From: JACQAI01 sp035507915
Lineage (GTDB): Bacteria; Pseudomonadota; Alphaproteobacteria; Elsterales; Elsteraceae
NCBI GenBank assembly: GCA_035507915.1
Contig: DATJNS010000422.1
Coordinates: 1-58,908 of the forward strand
DNA: 58,908 nucleotides
Direction of reading: 5' to 3'
Positions within the stretch are counted from its first letter, which is position 1; every line of letters starts with the position of its first letter. Shown piece by piece: positions 18,019 to 26,419 of the stretch. Under the pieces are notes generated by a model. That model was not told the origin of the DNA. It made no database searches and was given only the letters and a program-made list of their open reading frames with translations. Made by a program: the position numbers and the translations under genes.

Positions 18019-18918
18019 ATGGCTCGAACGGGAGGGCTTCCGCGGTTTCACGGCTCCTGCACGGCGCTGATCACGCCGTTCAAGAACGGCAAGCTCGACG
18101 AGGCGGCGTTCCAGAAGCTGTGCGCCTGGCAGATCGAGCAGGGGACCGACGCCCTGGTGCCGGTCGGCACGACCGGCGAGTCGCCGACGCTCAGCCATGA
18201 GGAACACAACCGGGTGGTCGAGCTGTGCGTCGAGGTGGCGCACGGCAAGGTGCCAGTGATCGCCGGGGCGGGCTCGAACTCGACCGAGGAGGCGATCGCG
18301 ATGACGCGCCACGCCCAGAAGGTCGGGGCGGAGGCGGTGCTCAGCGTCGCGCCCTACTACAACAAGCCGACCCAGGAAGGCCTCTACCAGCACTTCAAGG
18401 CGATCCACGACGCTTCGGACATCCCGATCGTCGTCTACAACATTCCGCCGCGTTCGGTGGTCGACATCTCGGTCGACACGTTCGCGCGGCTCGCCAAGCT
18501 GCCGCGCATCGTCGGCGTCAAGGACGCCACCATGGATCTGGCGCGTCCGTTGCGCATGCGGCTCGCGCTCGGCCTGGAGTTCTGTCAGCTGTCAGGCGAG
18601 GACGCGACCGCCGTGCCCTACCTGGCGCAGGGCGGCCACGGCTGCATCTCGGTGACCGCCAATATCGCGCCGCGCCAGCTCGCCGAGATGCACGACGCGT
18701 GGCAGGCCGGCGACTTCCCGACCGTCCAGACGATCAACGACCGCCTGCTGCCGCTGCACGATGCCCTGTTCGCCGAGACCAGCCCGGCGCCGGTCAAGTA
18801 CGCCGCCTCGCTGCTCGGCCTGTGCAGCGACGCCGTGCGGCTGCCGCTGGTCTCGCCGAGCGACGCCACCAAGACCCGCGTGCGCAAGGCGATGGAGCAC
18901 GCCGGCCTGATCAACTGA
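18019..18918 (+). CDS. dapA: 4-hydroxy-tetrahydrodipicolinate synthase
   Basis: A 299-residue (beta/alpha)8-barrel aldolase, the usual family length. It condenses pyruvate with aspartate semialdehyde in the lysine/meso-diaminopimelate pathway, which also feeds peptidoglycan. The signature GTTGESPTLSHEEH, catalytic Tyr140 in VYNIPPRS and Schiff-base Lys168 in VGVKDATMD are all intact. I chose the ATG at 18019 because AGGAG sits eight bases upstream; longer in-frame starts add unrelated sequence. smpB follows on the same strand after 37 bases. Confidence 0.96.
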   Translation: MARTGGLPRFHGSCTALITPFKNGKLDEAAFQKLCAWQIEQGTDALVPVGTTGESPTLSHEEHNRVVELCVEVAHGKVPVIAGAGSNSTEEAIAMTRHAQKVGAEAVLSVAPYYNKPTQEGLYQHFKAIHDASDIPIVVYNIPPRSVVDISVDTFARLAKLPRIVGVKDATMDLARPLRMRLALGLEFCQLSGEDATAVPYLAQGGHGCISVTANIAPRQLAEMHDAWQAGDFPTVQTINDRLLPLHDALFAETSPAPVKYAASLLGLCSDAVRLPLVSPSDATKTRVRKAMEHAGLIN

Positions 18919-18955
18919 CCTGGCGCCCTCTCCCGATCCGGGGGAGGGTGAATGC

Positions 18956-19420
18956 ATGGCCCGACCGACCGACAAGTACGTCGCGCAGAACCGACGCGCG
19001 CGGCACGACTACTTCATCACCGACACGCTCGAGGCCGGCATCATGCTGGTCGGCAGCGAGGTCAAGACCCTGCGCCAGGGCCAAGCGAGCATCGCCGAAT
19101 CCTACGCCGGCGAACGCGCGGGCGAGCTCTATCTGTTCAACGCCACCATCCCGCCCTACAAGGCGGCCAGCCGCTTCGGCCACGAGGAGCGGCGCGCGCG
19201 CAAGCTGCTGGTGCACCGGCGCGAACGCGACAAGCTCCTAGGCTCGATCAAGCGCGACGGCATCACGATCGTGCCGCTCGGCATCTATTTCAACGAGCGC
19301 GGCATCGCCAAGATCGAGCTCGGCCTCGCCAAGGGCAAGCGCAAGGCCGACAAGCGCGCCACCGAGAAGGCGCGCGACTGGCAGCGCCAGAAGGCACGCG
19401 TCATGCGCCGCGAGGAGTAG
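18956..19420 (+). CDS. smpB: SsrA-binding protein SmpB
   Basis: A 154-residue OB-fold protein that binds tmRNA and brings it to stalled ribosomes for trans-translation. Family marks are ARHDYFITDTLEAGIMLVGSEVKTLRQG near the N-terminus, PLGIYFNERGIAKIELGLAKGKR in the middle, and a basic tail with the conserved W-x-R motif (RDWQRQKARVMRREE) that enters the decoding channel. The dapA-smpB order recurs in alphaproteobacteria. The 3' end is three bases from the convergent uracil-DNA glycosylase gene. The tmRNA gene is not in the window. Confidence 0.96.
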   Translation: MARPTDKYVAQNRRARHDYFITDTLEAGIMLVGSEVKTLRQGQASIAESYAGERAGELYLFNATIPPYKAASRFGHEERRARKLLVHRRERDKLLGSIKRDGITIVPLGIYFNERGIAKIELGLAKGKRKADKRATEKARDWQRQKARVMRREE

Positions 19421-19423
19421 CGG

Positions 19424-20074
19424 CTAGAGCAGCCCGCGCAGCGCCGCGATCACGGCATCGAACATCTCGACGGTGAGCCGTCCCGTGTTGGTGTTGTAGC
19501 GCGAGCAGTGATAGCTGTCGGCGAGCGTGACGCCGTTGGGCAGCGCATGCTGCGCGCCGTGCGTGAACTTGGCGGTGCGCTGCGGCAGGCCGAGCGCGCC
19601 CAGCACCGCCTGGTGCGCGATCGCGCCCAACGCCAGGATCGCGGCCAGCCGGGTCAGGGTCGCGAGCTCGGCGGCCAGGAACGCGCGGCAGGCGACGATC
19701 TCGGCGCCGACCGGCTTGTTCTCGGGCGGCACGCAGCGCACCGCGTTGGTGATTCGGCAGTCGACCAGCGCGAGCCCATCGTCGGGTCGTGCGGCGTACG
19801 TGCCGCGCGCGAAGCCGTGCTTGGCGAGCGCGGCATAGAGCGTGTCGCCCGCGAAGTCGCCGGTGAACGGCCGGCCGGTCCGGTTGGCGCCGCGCAACCC
19901 GGGCGCCAGCCCGACGATCAGGAGGCGCGGGCCACCGGCCGGCTCGTCGGCGCCGCGGAACGGCGGCACGGGGGCGTTGAACCAGTCGGGGTGCGCGGCC
20001 CGATTGGCGTTCCGGAACGCCGCCAAGCGCGGGCAGAGCGCGCAATCGGGCGTGGGCAGCGGCGCTTTGGACAT
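19424..20074 (-). CDS. Family 5 (UdgB-type) uracil-DNA glycosylase
   Basis: A 216-residue enzyme starting MSKAPLPTPD at 20074 after an AAGG motif; an upstream ATG at 20101 is less likely. It carries the Fe-S cluster cysteine signature CALCPRL near the N-terminus, motif GLAPGLRGANRTGRPFTGD for uracil binding, and the C-terminal HCSRYNTNTGRLT motif. Family 5 enzymes remove uracil, hypoxanthine and related deaminated bases from DNA and lack the polar catalytic residue of family 1. The preference for deaminated bases suits a GC-rich genome. It is convergent with smpB. Confidence 0.9.
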   Translation of the reverse strand: MSKAPLPTPDCALCPRLAAFRNANRAAHPDWFNAPVPPFRGADEPAGGPRLLIVGLAPGLRGANRTGRPFTGDFAGDTLYAALAKHGFARGTYAARPDDGLALVDCRITNAVRCVPPENKPVGAEIVACRAFLAAELATLTRLAAILALGAIAHQAVLGALGLPQRTAKFTHGAQHALPNGVTLADSYHCSRYNTNTGRLTVEMFDAVIAALRGLL

Positions 20075-20208
20075 CGAGCCTTGCTTAGCGTCCCCGCCCA
20101 CCAGGGGGAAGGCGCCTCGCGCGCGATGTTCCGGATGTTCTTGATATGTTCTATCTGATCGGCTAAGGTACGTGCCCCTTCGGAGCTGATCCGGATCGAG
20201 GCGCCGCC

Positions 20209-20553
20209 ATGGAAGACAGCCAGATCGTCCACGACTACCTGTTCGCGCGCTACCGGGTGGCGCTCGAGGATCTGCTCGCCTACGGCAGCGCCGGCGTGGT
20301 CAGCCTGGCGCTCGAGCAGGCGGGGGTGCGGGTGCGCGCCGGCTGCCTCCATCGCGAGCGTCACGACGACGGCGGGCTGAGCGAGCTGCACGACGGCACG
20401 CTGTCGGTCGCCGGCGCGCTCTACGCCTTCCGGGTCAGCGTCTTCACGGACGCCGACGGCGAGCGCTTCCTGACCGACCTGGTGGATTTCAAGCCGCTCG
20501 GTTGGGAGACCAGAGGCCAGATGACGGACGATAGGGGACGGGTGGGCGGCTGA
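20209..20553 (+). CDS. Small hypothetical protein
   Basis: A 114-residue soluble protein beginning MEDSQIVHDYLFARYRVALEDLLAYGSAG. It then has an apparent beta-rich section (GALYAFRVSVFTDADGERFLTDLVDFKPLGWE). I do not recognise the family. There is no signal peptide or membrane span. The ATG at 20209 lies in its own transcription unit, divergent from the uracil-DNA glycosylase gene and convergent with the NYN-domain gene. The last ten residues are low-complexity and may be tail sequence. Confidence 0.6.
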   Translation: MEDSQIVHDYLFARYRVALEDLLAYGSAGVVSLALEQAGVRVRAGCLHRERHDDGGLSELHDGTLSVAGALYAFRVSVFTDADGERFLTDLVDFKPLGWETRGQMTDDRGRVGG

Positions 20554-20591
20554 CCGATCGCGCTGCGGTCGAGCGGAGCTCCGGTCCTTGG

Positions 20592-21215
20592 CTACATCTC
20601 GTCGTCGTTGAGCGCGCCGTGGGGCTCGCGCGAGAAGCGCGCCGTGTGCTGCTCGTCGCGGACGCTCCGCGCCTCATCGCGCACGCCGTGGCTGCGCGCG
20701 ATCTGCGGCATCAGATCCATCAGCTCCATGAAGTTGTCGGCCTGCCGGCGCAGCTCGTCGGCGACCATCGGCGGGGTCGACCGGATGGTCGACACCACGC
20801 TGACGCGCTTGCCCTTGTGCTGCACCGCCTCGACTAGGCGGCGGAAGTCGCCGTCGCCCGAGAACAAGACGATGTGGTCGAGGAACGGCGCCATCTCCAT
20901 CACGTCGATGGCGAGTTCGATGTCCATGTTGCCCTTGATCTTGCGCCGGCCGAAGGCGTCGGTGAATTCCTTGGTCGGCTTGGTCACCATGGTGTAGCCG
21001 TTGTAGTCGAGCCAGTCGACCAGCGGCCGGATCGGCGAATATTCCTGATCCTCGACCAGGGCCGTGTAGTAGAACGCGCGGACCAAGTGGCCCTTGGTGG
21101 CGAACAGGTCGAGTAGCCGCTTGTAGTCGATGTCGAATCCGAGGGACCGCGCGGCGGCGTACAGGTTCGCCCCGTCGATGAACAGGCCAAGACGCTCTTG
21201 AGGGTAGAACAACAT
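20592..21215 (-). CDS. NYN-domain (LabA/DUF88) putative ribonuclease
   Basis: A 207-residue protein with a PIN-like NYN domain. Acidic catalytic residues appear in LGLFIDGANLYAA, GNMDIELAIDVMEMA and LFSGDGDFRRLVEAVQ, the standard layout for this family. NYN proteins are predicted or shown to be metal-dependent RNases. The closest type (alphaproteobacterial LabA-like) has no settled cellular role. I chose the ATG at 21215 because homologous proteins start at MLFYPQER; a further upstream in-frame start at 21299 would add sequence encoded in the AT-rich promoter region. It is divergent from folK. Confidence 0.87.
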   Translation of the reverse strand: MLFYPQERLGLFIDGANLYAAARSLGFDIDYKRLLDLFATKGHLVRAFYYTALVEDQEYSPIRPLVDWLDYNGYTMVTKPTKEFTDAFGRRKIKGNMDIELAIDVMEMAPFLDHIVLFSGDGDFRRLVEAVQHKGKRVSVVSTIRSTPPMVADELRRQADNFMELMDLMPQIARSHGVRDEARSVRDEQHTARFSREPHGALNDDEM

Positions 21216-21334
21216 CCCGTGGACTTCCCAGAACGGCGTGTTGCGCGACTTTAACAATATTGCGCGATCAAAGCTTAAAATCCGGTGTTGAGTATCCAAA
21301 TGGTTGATGAGCAGAAATCAACCGGGCCGACAGC

Positions 21335-21853
21335 ATGGCGACGCCGCCCGACGCGCCTATCTTGATCGGTCTCGGCGCTAATCTGCCGAGCGCGGCCGGT
21401 CTCCCCCAAGACACGCTCGAAGCAGCGCTGCGTCATCTGGCCGCCGCCGGAATCATAACGCTGAAGCGTTCCCGTTGGTTCGTCAGCCCGCCGGTGCCGG
21501 CATCCGACCAGGCGTGGTTCGTCAATGGCGTCGCGGCGGTCGCGACCGCGCTCGATCCGGCAGGCTTGCTGGCGGTGCTGCATCGGGTCGAGGCGGCGTT
21601 CGGCCGGGTGCGCAGCGTCCCCAACGCCGCCCGGCCCCTCGATCTCGATCTCCTGGCCTATGGCGACCGCGTCGAGGATCCGCCGCCCGGCACCGGGCCG
21701 ATCCTGCCCCACCCGCGGCTCGCCGAGCGGGCCTTCGTGCTGCTGCCCCTGGCCGACGTGGCACCGGCGTGGTATCACCCGGCCACCGGCCGTCCGCTGT
21801 CCGAGCTGATCCGCGCGCTCGGCGATGCCGAAGCGACACGGCCGCTGGAATGA
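21335..21853 (+). CDS. folK: 2-amino-4-hydroxy-6-hydroxymethyldihydropteridine diphosphokinase
   Basis: A 172-residue HPPK that transfers pyrophosphate from ATP to the pterin in folate synthesis. Family features are the N-terminal LIGLGANLPS, the substrate loop SRWFVSPPVPASDQAWFVNG and the signature ARPLDLDLLAYGDRVEDPP followed by LPHPRLAERAFVLLPLADVAP. The catalytic Asp pair is in the LDLDLL motif. It lies directly upstream of rpoZ, a common alphaproteobacterial arrangement. The start at 21335 is in the AT-rich divergent region shared with the NYN-domain gene. Confidence 0.94.
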   Translation: MATPPDAPILIGLGANLPSAAGLPQDTLEAALRHLAAAGIITLKRSRWFVSPPVPASDQAWFVNGVAAVATALDPAGLLAVLHRVEAAFGRVRSVPNAARPLDLDLLAYGDRVEDPPPGTGPILPHPRLAERAFVLLPLADVAPAWYHPATGRPLSELIRALGDAEATRPLE

Positions 21854-21876
21854 TGGGGGTTGCGGGCCGGCCGACC

Positions 21877-21905
21877 TTGCGTCGCGCCGGGTCGAACCCT
21901 ATACT
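21877..21905 (+). promoter_or_regulatory. Candidate sigma70-type promoter for rpoZ
   Basis: TTGCGT (21877-21882), a 17-base spacer and TATACT (21900-21905) lie about 45 bases upstream of the rpoZ ATG and just after folK. The -10 matches consensus at five of six positions. This would let rpoZ be expressed independently of folK. Confidence 0.6.
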
Positions 21906-21949
21906 TTTTCTACGTTTGTTCTCGTCGATCCCCAGCCAAGAGTGGTGCA

Positions 21950-22360
21950 ATGGCCCGCGTCACCGTCGAAGACTGCGTTCTCCAGATTCCCAACCGTTTC
22001 GAGCTCGTGATGCTGGCGGCGCAGCGGTCGCGCGACCTGACGGGCGGCGCGCCGCTGTCGGTCGACCGCGACAACGACAAGAACCCGGTGGTCGCGTTGC
22101 GCGAGATCGCCGACACGACGCTCGATCTCGACGTGCTCAAGAATGCCCTGATCAAGGGGCTGCAGAAGGTCGCCGAGGCCGACGAGCCCGAGGAGGAGAT
22201 CGTCGACTTCCTGGCCACCGAGCAAGACATGGCGCGCGATGCCGCGGCCGCCGAGGACGTGCGCGAGGATGCCCTCAGCATGGCCGAGGACGAGGAGGAC
22301 GAAGAGGAGGAGGAGTTGCTCGAGGAGCCGGCCGATCAGGATCTGATCGAGGACGTCTGA
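21950..22360 (+). CDS. rpoZ: RNA polymerase omega subunit
   Basis: A 136-residue protein starting MARVTVEDCVLQIPNRFELVMLAAQRSRDL, the invariant omega opening, with PVVALREIAD further on. It supports assembly of the beta' subunit and ppGpp binding. The C-terminal third is an extended acidic tail (EDEEDEEEEE), common in alphaproteobacteria. I chose the ATG at 21950 over an upstream in-frame start because it opens the conserved domain. It is followed after 137 bases by the Rel/Spo gene. The rpoZ-spoT linkage is functionally apt because omega forms part of a ppGpp site. Confidence 0.95.
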   Translation: MARVTVEDCVLQIPNRFELVMLAAQRSRDLTGGAPLSVDRDNDKNPVVALREIADTTLDLDVLKNALIKGLQKVAEADEPEEEIVDFLATEQDMARDAAAAEDVREDALSMAEDEEDEEEEELLEEPADQDLIEDV

Positions 22361-22497
22361 GCCGCAACGGACGCGCGACGCATCGGCAGCAACGCGGAGC
22401 AACGGTCTACGCCGTCAGGAGCAGGGTGATGGATCAGGTTGGATCGGCGCGCGGGCTCGCCTTCCGGCGGATCGCCTAGCCGAGGCGCCGGACCGAC

Positions 22498-24651
22498 ATG
22501 ATCCGACAGTACGAGCTGCTCGAGCGGGTCAAGGCTTACGACCCCCACGCCGACGAAGAGATGCTGAGCCGCGCCTACGTGTTCTCGCTCAAGGCGCACG
22601 GCTCGCAGACGCGCGCGTCGGGCGACCCCTATTTCTCCCACCCGCTCGAGGTCGCCGGCATCCTGACCGGCATGCATCTCGACGGCGCCTCGATCGTCAC
22701 CGCGCTGCTGCATGACGTCATCGAGGACACCCACGCCGATCTCGCGCAGATCGAGAAGCTGTTCGGGCCCGACATCGCGCGGCTGGTCGACGGCGTCACC
22801 AAGCTCTCGCGCATCGAGCTGCAATCGGATCATTCCAAGCAGGCCGAGAACTTCCGCAAGCTCGTGCTGGCGATGTCGGCCGACATCCGCGTGCTGCTCG
22901 TCAAGCTCGCCGACCGGCTGCACAACATGCGTACCTTGGGGTTCATCAAGGATGCCGCGAAGCGCCGGCGCATCGCCCTCGAGACGATGGACATCTATGC
23001 GCCGCTCGCCGAACGCATCGGCATCCAGGACATGAAGGACGAGCTCGAGGACCTGGCGTTCGGCGAGCTCAATCCGGACGCGCGCGCCTCGATCACCGCG
23101 CGGCTCGACTTCCTGCGCGAGCACCGCGGCGCCAACGTGGTCGACGTGGTGCTGAGCGAGCTCACGCACACCCTCAAGGAGGGCGGCGTCGAGGCCAAGG
23201 TGTCGGGGCGCGAGAAGCGGCCCTACTCGATCTGGCGCAAGATGCAGCGCAAGAACGTCCAGTTCGAGCAGCTCGCCGACATCATGGCGGTCCGCGTCGT
23301 GGTCGACACGGTCGACCAGTGCTACCAGGCGCTCGGCGTCATCCATGGCGCCTATCCGGTCGTGCCCGGACGCTTCAAGGACTACATCTCGACGCCGAAG
23401 CCCAACGGCTATCGCTCGCTGCACACCGGCGTGATCGGTCCGCAGCGCCAGCGCATCGAGATCCAGATCCGCACGACCGAGATGCAGGAGGTCGCCGAGC
23501 TCGGCGTCGCGGCGCACTGGCAGTACAAGCAGGGCGCGCCGCGCACCGACAGCCGGCAATATCGATGGCTTCGCGAGCTGCTCGACATCCTGGAGCACGC
23601 CGCGGGACCGGAGGAGTTTCTCGAGCACACCAAGCTCGAGATGTTCCAGGACCAGGTGTTCTGCTTCACGCCCAAGGGCGACCTGATCGCGCTGCCGCGC
23701 GGCGCCACGCCGGTCGACTTCGCCTATGCGGTGCACAGCCAGATCGGCGACACCTGCGTCGGCGCCAAGATCAACGGCCGCATCATGCCGCTGCGCACCG
23801 TGCTGCAGAACGGCGACCAGGTCGACATCGTGACGTCGAAGGCGCAGACGCCGTCGCCGACCTGGGAGGACTTCGTCGTCACCGGCAAGGCCAAGGCGCG
23901 CATCCGCCGGTTCATCCGCACCCAGCGGCGCACCCAGTTCGTCAATCTCGGCCGCGACATCGTCCAGAAGGCGTTCCGCCAGGAGGGCTACCCGTTCACC
24001 GAGAAGGCGCTCGAGGGCGTGCTCAAGACCTTCCAGACGCCGGCCGTCGAGGATCTGTTCGCCGCGGTCGGCGAGGGCCTGCACACCGGGCGCGAGGTGA
24101 TCCACGCGGTGTTCCCGGGCTCCAAGCCGGCGCCCAAGACGCCCGCCAAGGTCGTGCCGCTGACCCGCGCGCGCGCCAAGACGAACGGGCAGGCCCGCGC
24201 CCAGGCGGTGCCGATCCGCGGCCTGATCCCCGGCATGGCGGTGCACTACGCGCGCTGCTGCCACCCGTTGCCGGGCGACCGCATCGTCGGCATCGTGACG
24301 ACCGGCAAGGGCGTCACCATCCACACCATCGACTGCGTCAGCCTCGAGAGCTTCGCCGAGACGCCCGAGCGCTGGCTCGACGTCGCCTGGGACGTCGACG
24401 AGCAGCGCGAGGGCCATGTCGGGCGGATCGCCGTGATCGTCACCAACGAGCCCGGCAGCATGGGCTCGCTGTGCACCGTGATCGGCAAGAACCAGGGCAA
24501 CATCTCCAACCTCAAGATCACCAACCGCTCGCTCGACTTCTTCGAGCTCCTGGTCGACATCGAGGTCAAGGACGTGCGGCATCTGACCAACATCATCGCC
24601 GCGCTGCGTGCGACGCCGGCGATCAGCTCGGTCGACCGCGCACGCGGCTGA
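22498..24651 (+). CDS. spoT: Bifunctional (p)ppGpp synthetase/hydrolase
   Basis: A 717-residue Rel/Spo homologue. The N-terminal HD hydrolase is intact (YFSHPLEVAGIL, ALLHDVIEDTHADL). The synthetase domain follows at about 235-340, with the activation-loop motif RFKD in GRFKDYISTPKPNGYRSLH. This RXKD type marks bifunctional enzymes rather than synthesis-only RelA. A TGS domain lies at about 390-450 (VFCFTPKGDLIALPRGATPVDFAY), then a CC motif (YARCCHPLPGD) and a C-terminal ACT domain. It is probably the only long RSH enzyme in the genome, as in most alphaproteobacteria (inference). Its role is the stringent response to amino acid and other starvation. Confidence 0.95.
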   Translation: MIRQYELLERVKAYDPHADEEMLSRAYVFSLKAHGSQTRASGDPYFSHPLEVAGILTGMHLDGASIVTALLHDVIEDTHADLAQIEKLFGPDIARLVDGVTKLSRIELQSDHSKQAENFRKLVLAMSADIRVLLVKLADRLHNMRTLGFIKDAAKRRRIALETMDIYAPLAERIGIQDMKDELEDLAFGELNPDARASITARLDFLREHRGANVVDVVLSELTHTLKEGGVEAKVSGREKRPYSIWRKMQRKNVQFEQLADIMAVRVVVDTVDQCYQALGVIHGAYPVVPGRFKDYISTPKPNGYRSLHTGVIGPQRQRIEIQIRTTEMQEVAELGVAAHWQYKQGAPRTDSRQYRWLRELLDILEHAAGPEEFLEHTKLEMFQDQVFCFTPKGDLIALPRGATPVDFAYAVHSQIGDTCVGAKINGRIMPLRTVLQNGDQVDIVTSKAQTPSPTWEDFVVTGKAKARIRRFIRTQRRTQFVNLGRDIVQKAFRQEGYPFTEKALEGVLKTFQTPAVEDLFAAVGEGLHTGREVIHAVFPGSKPAPKTPAKVVPLTRARAKTNGQARAQAVPIRGLIPGMAVHYARCCHPLPGDRIVGIVTTGKGVTIHTIDCVSLESFAETPERWLDVAWDVDEQREGHVGRIAVIVTNEPGSMGSLCTVIGKNQGNISNLKITNRSLDFFELLVDIEVKDVRHLTNIIAALRATPAISSVDRARG

Positions 24652-24673
24652 GCGCCGCCAGGGGAGGGCAGCG

Positions 24674-25429
24674 ATGCGCCGACATTTGCGCCTGGGCGTC
24701 AACATCGACCACGTCGCGACGATCCGCAACGCGCGCGGCGGCCGCCATCCCGATCCGGTGCGCGCGGCGCGGCTCGCCGCCCAGGCCGGCGCTGACGGCA
24801 TCACGGCGCATCTGCGCGAGGATCGCCGCCACATCGCCGACGACGACATCGCGCGGCTGTCGCACGATCTGCAGCTGCCGCTCAATCTCGAGATGGCGGC
24901 GACCGAGGAGATGCTGGCGATCGCGATCAAGCACAAGCCGCACGCGGCCTGTCTGGTGCCTGAGAAGCGCACCGAGGTCACCACCGAGGGCGGCCTCGAC
25001 GTCGCCGGCGCGCACGATCACCTGGCGCCTTTCGTCAAGCGCCTGAGCGACGCCGGCATCCGGGTCTCGCTGTTCATCGATCCCGAGCGCCGCCAGCTCG
25101 ACGCCGCCAAGGCGGTCGGCGCGCCGGTGATCGAGCTGCACACGGGCGCCTATTGCGATGCGCATGGCGCCGCCCGCGACGTCGAGCTCACGCGCCTGCA
25201 GAAGGCGGCGGCGCACGCCGAGGCGATCGGGCTCGAATGCCATGCCGGGCACGGGCTCAGCTTCGAGACGGTGGCGCCGGTCGCGGCGATCCCCACCGTC
25301 GTCGAGCTCAACATCGGGCACTTCCTGGTCGGCGAGGCGATCTTCAGCGGGCTCGACCAGGCGATCCGCCGCATGCGTGCGCTGATGGACAAGGCGCGCG
25401 CCGACGCCGCCGGCGAGCGCAGCGCCTGA
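24674..25429 (+). CDS. pdxJ: Pyridoxine 5'-phosphate synthase
   Basis: A 251-residue TIM-barrel enzyme that condenses 1-deoxyxylulose 5-phosphate with 3-amino-2-oxopropyl phosphate in DXP-dependent vitamin B6 synthesis. Landmarks are LGVNIDHVATIRNARGG at the start, DGITAHLREDRRHI, SLFIDPE, VIELHTGAYCDA, CHAGHGLSF and LNIGHFLVGEAIF. I chose the ATG at 24674, preceded by GGGGAGGG. The acpS start codon overlaps its stop (TGATG). It sits between spoT and acpS in the conserved order. Confidence 0.95.
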   Translation: MRRHLRLGVNIDHVATIRNARGGRHPDPVRAARLAAQAGADGITAHLREDRRHIADDDIARLSHDLQLPLNLEMAATEEMLAIAIKHKPHAACLVPEKRTEVTTEGGLDVAGAHDHLAPFVKRLSDAGIRVSLFIDPERRQLDAAKAVGAPVIELHTGAYCDAHGAARDVELTRLQKAAAHAEAIGLECHAGHGLSFETVAPVAAIPTVVELNIGHFLVGEAIFSGLDQAIRRMRALMDKARADAAGERSA

Positions 25430-25830
25430 TGATCATCGGCATCGGCAGCGACATCGTCGACATCCGGCGCATCGAGCAGACGTTCGCGCGGTTCGGCGAT
25501 CGCTTCCTCGAGCGCATCTTCACCGACGTCGAGCGCGCCAAGGCGGAATCGCGCACCAACGCGATCGCGACCTACGCCAAGCGGTTCGCCGCCAAGGAGG
25601 CGTGCGCCAAGGCGCTCGGCACCGGGTTCCGCAAGGGCGTGTTCTTCCGCGATTTGGGCGTCGTCAACCTGCCGGGCGGCAAGCCGACTCTGGCGCTGAC
25701 CGGCGGCGCCGCCGAGCGCCTGGCTGCGCTGACGCCCGCCGGCATGACGGCGCAGATCGACCTCACGCTGACCGACGAATACCCGCTCGCCCAGGCGTTC
25801 GTTATCATCTCAGCCGCCGCGGCGCGCTGA
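25429..25830 (+). CDS. acpS: Holo-[acyl-carrier-protein] synthase
   Basis: A 133-residue phosphopantetheinyl transferase that activates ACP for fatty acid synthesis. The two metal/CoA motifs are present: GIGSDIVDIRRIE at the N-terminus and FAAKEACAKALGTG in the middle. Its start overlaps the pdxJ stop by one base, so translation is coupled. It might also load the polyketide synthase ACP, but small AcpS-type enzymes are usually selective for fatty acid ACP and a PKS typically needs an Sfp-type enzyme. lepB usually follows closely in related genomes, but here about 5.4 kb intervenes. Confidence 0.94.
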   Translation: MIIGIGSDIVDIRRIEQTFARFGDRFLERIFTDVERAKAESRTNAIATYAKRFAAKEACAKALGTGFRKGVFFRDLGVVNLPGGKPTLALTGGAAERLAALTPAGMTAQIDLTLTDEYPLAQAFVIISAAAAR

Positions 25831-25848
25831 GGTACGATGGCCCCGGGC

Positions 25849-25864
25849 GGCGCTGCGCCTTTTT
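25849..25864 (+). terminator. Possible weak terminator after acpS
   Basis: A short GC hairpin (GGCG-CTG-CGCC) is followed directly by TTTTT, 19 bases after the acpS stop. The stem is only four to five pairs, so this is tentative. It would close the spoT-pdxJ-acpS unit before hicB. Confidence 0.3.
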
Positions 25865-25906
25865 CGATGCGTTGATTCGCCACAGCGCGCTATTCTTGGG
25901 TCGATC

Positions 25907-26140
25907 ATGCCGCAGGACCACAGCTATACCGTCATTCTTGAGCCGCAGCCCGGCGGCGGCTTCACCGCGCTCGTGCCTGCGCTCCCCGAGGTGGTCACAG
26001 AGGGTGACACAGAGGAGGAGGCGCTGGCGATGGCGCGCGATGCGATCCGTCTCAGCCTCGACTATCGGCGCGAGCAGGGACTGCCAGCTCCGGCGGATGC
26101 CGCGCCCGCCGTGCGCAAGGTCACGGTCACGGCTGGATGA
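25907..26140 (+). CDS. hicB: HicB-family antitoxin
   Basis: A 77-residue protein with the partial RNase H-like HicB fold. YTVILEPQPGGGFTALVPALPEVVTEGDTEEEALAMARDAIRL is the classic pattern (substrate-like strand, GGFTA, P-x-x-x-TxGDTxEEAL). HicB neutralises HicA. The ORF ends soon after the core (VRKVTVTAG) and no separate C-terminal helix-turn-helix or ribbon-helix-helix domain is visible, so autoregulation may be weak or depend on another protein. Its stop overlaps the hicA start by four bases (ATGA). Here the antitoxin comes first, while many hicAB loci have the toxin first. Confidence 0.88.
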   Translation: MPQDHSYTVILEPQPGGGFTALVPALPEVVTEGDTEEEALAMARDAIRLSLDYRREQGLPAPADAAPAVRKVTVTAG

Positions 26141-26370
26141 CCGGCGGGCTGCCCGCGCTGCGTGCGCGGGACGTCGTGCGCGCGTTGGAACGGGCCGGTT
26201 TCGTCGAGAAGCGCGTATCGGGGAGTCATTGTCTTCTGGCCCATCGGGATGATCCAACCCGCGCGGTTGTCGTTCCACTTCACGGCACGAGAGACCTGAA
26301 GCCGGGAACTCTGCGCAGCATCATTCGGCAGGCTGGACTGACGCTCGACGAGTTCAACACGCTGCTTTAG
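26137..26370 (+). CDS. hicA: HicA-family mRNA interferase toxin
   Basis: A 77-residue dsRBD-fold toxin. An N-terminal helix (RARDVVRALERAGFVEKRV) leads to the catalytic His31 in SGSHCLLAH, then VVVPLHGTRDLKPGTLRSIIRQAGL, the typical C-terminal pattern. HicA cleaves mRNA and tmRNA and arrests growth when HicB is lost. The conserved residues look intact, so it is probably functional. Its ATG overlaps the hicB stop. The pair lies at the left edge of an accessory insertion between acpS and lepB. Confidence 0.9.
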   Translation: MTGGLPALRARDVVRALERAGFVEKRVSGSHCLLAHRDDPTRAVVVPLHGTRDLKPGTLRSIIRQAGLTLDEFNTLL

Positions 26371-26419
26371 CGCGGTTCACGACCCGTGCGCCGCGTAAAA
26401 GACGGAGCGGAAGGCGGAG

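Noticed and set aside
22336..24984. Minus-strand 882-codon open frame
   Set aside because: It is antisense to spoT and pdxJ and has no protein-like sequence; the opposite strand encodes clear RSH and PdxJ domains.
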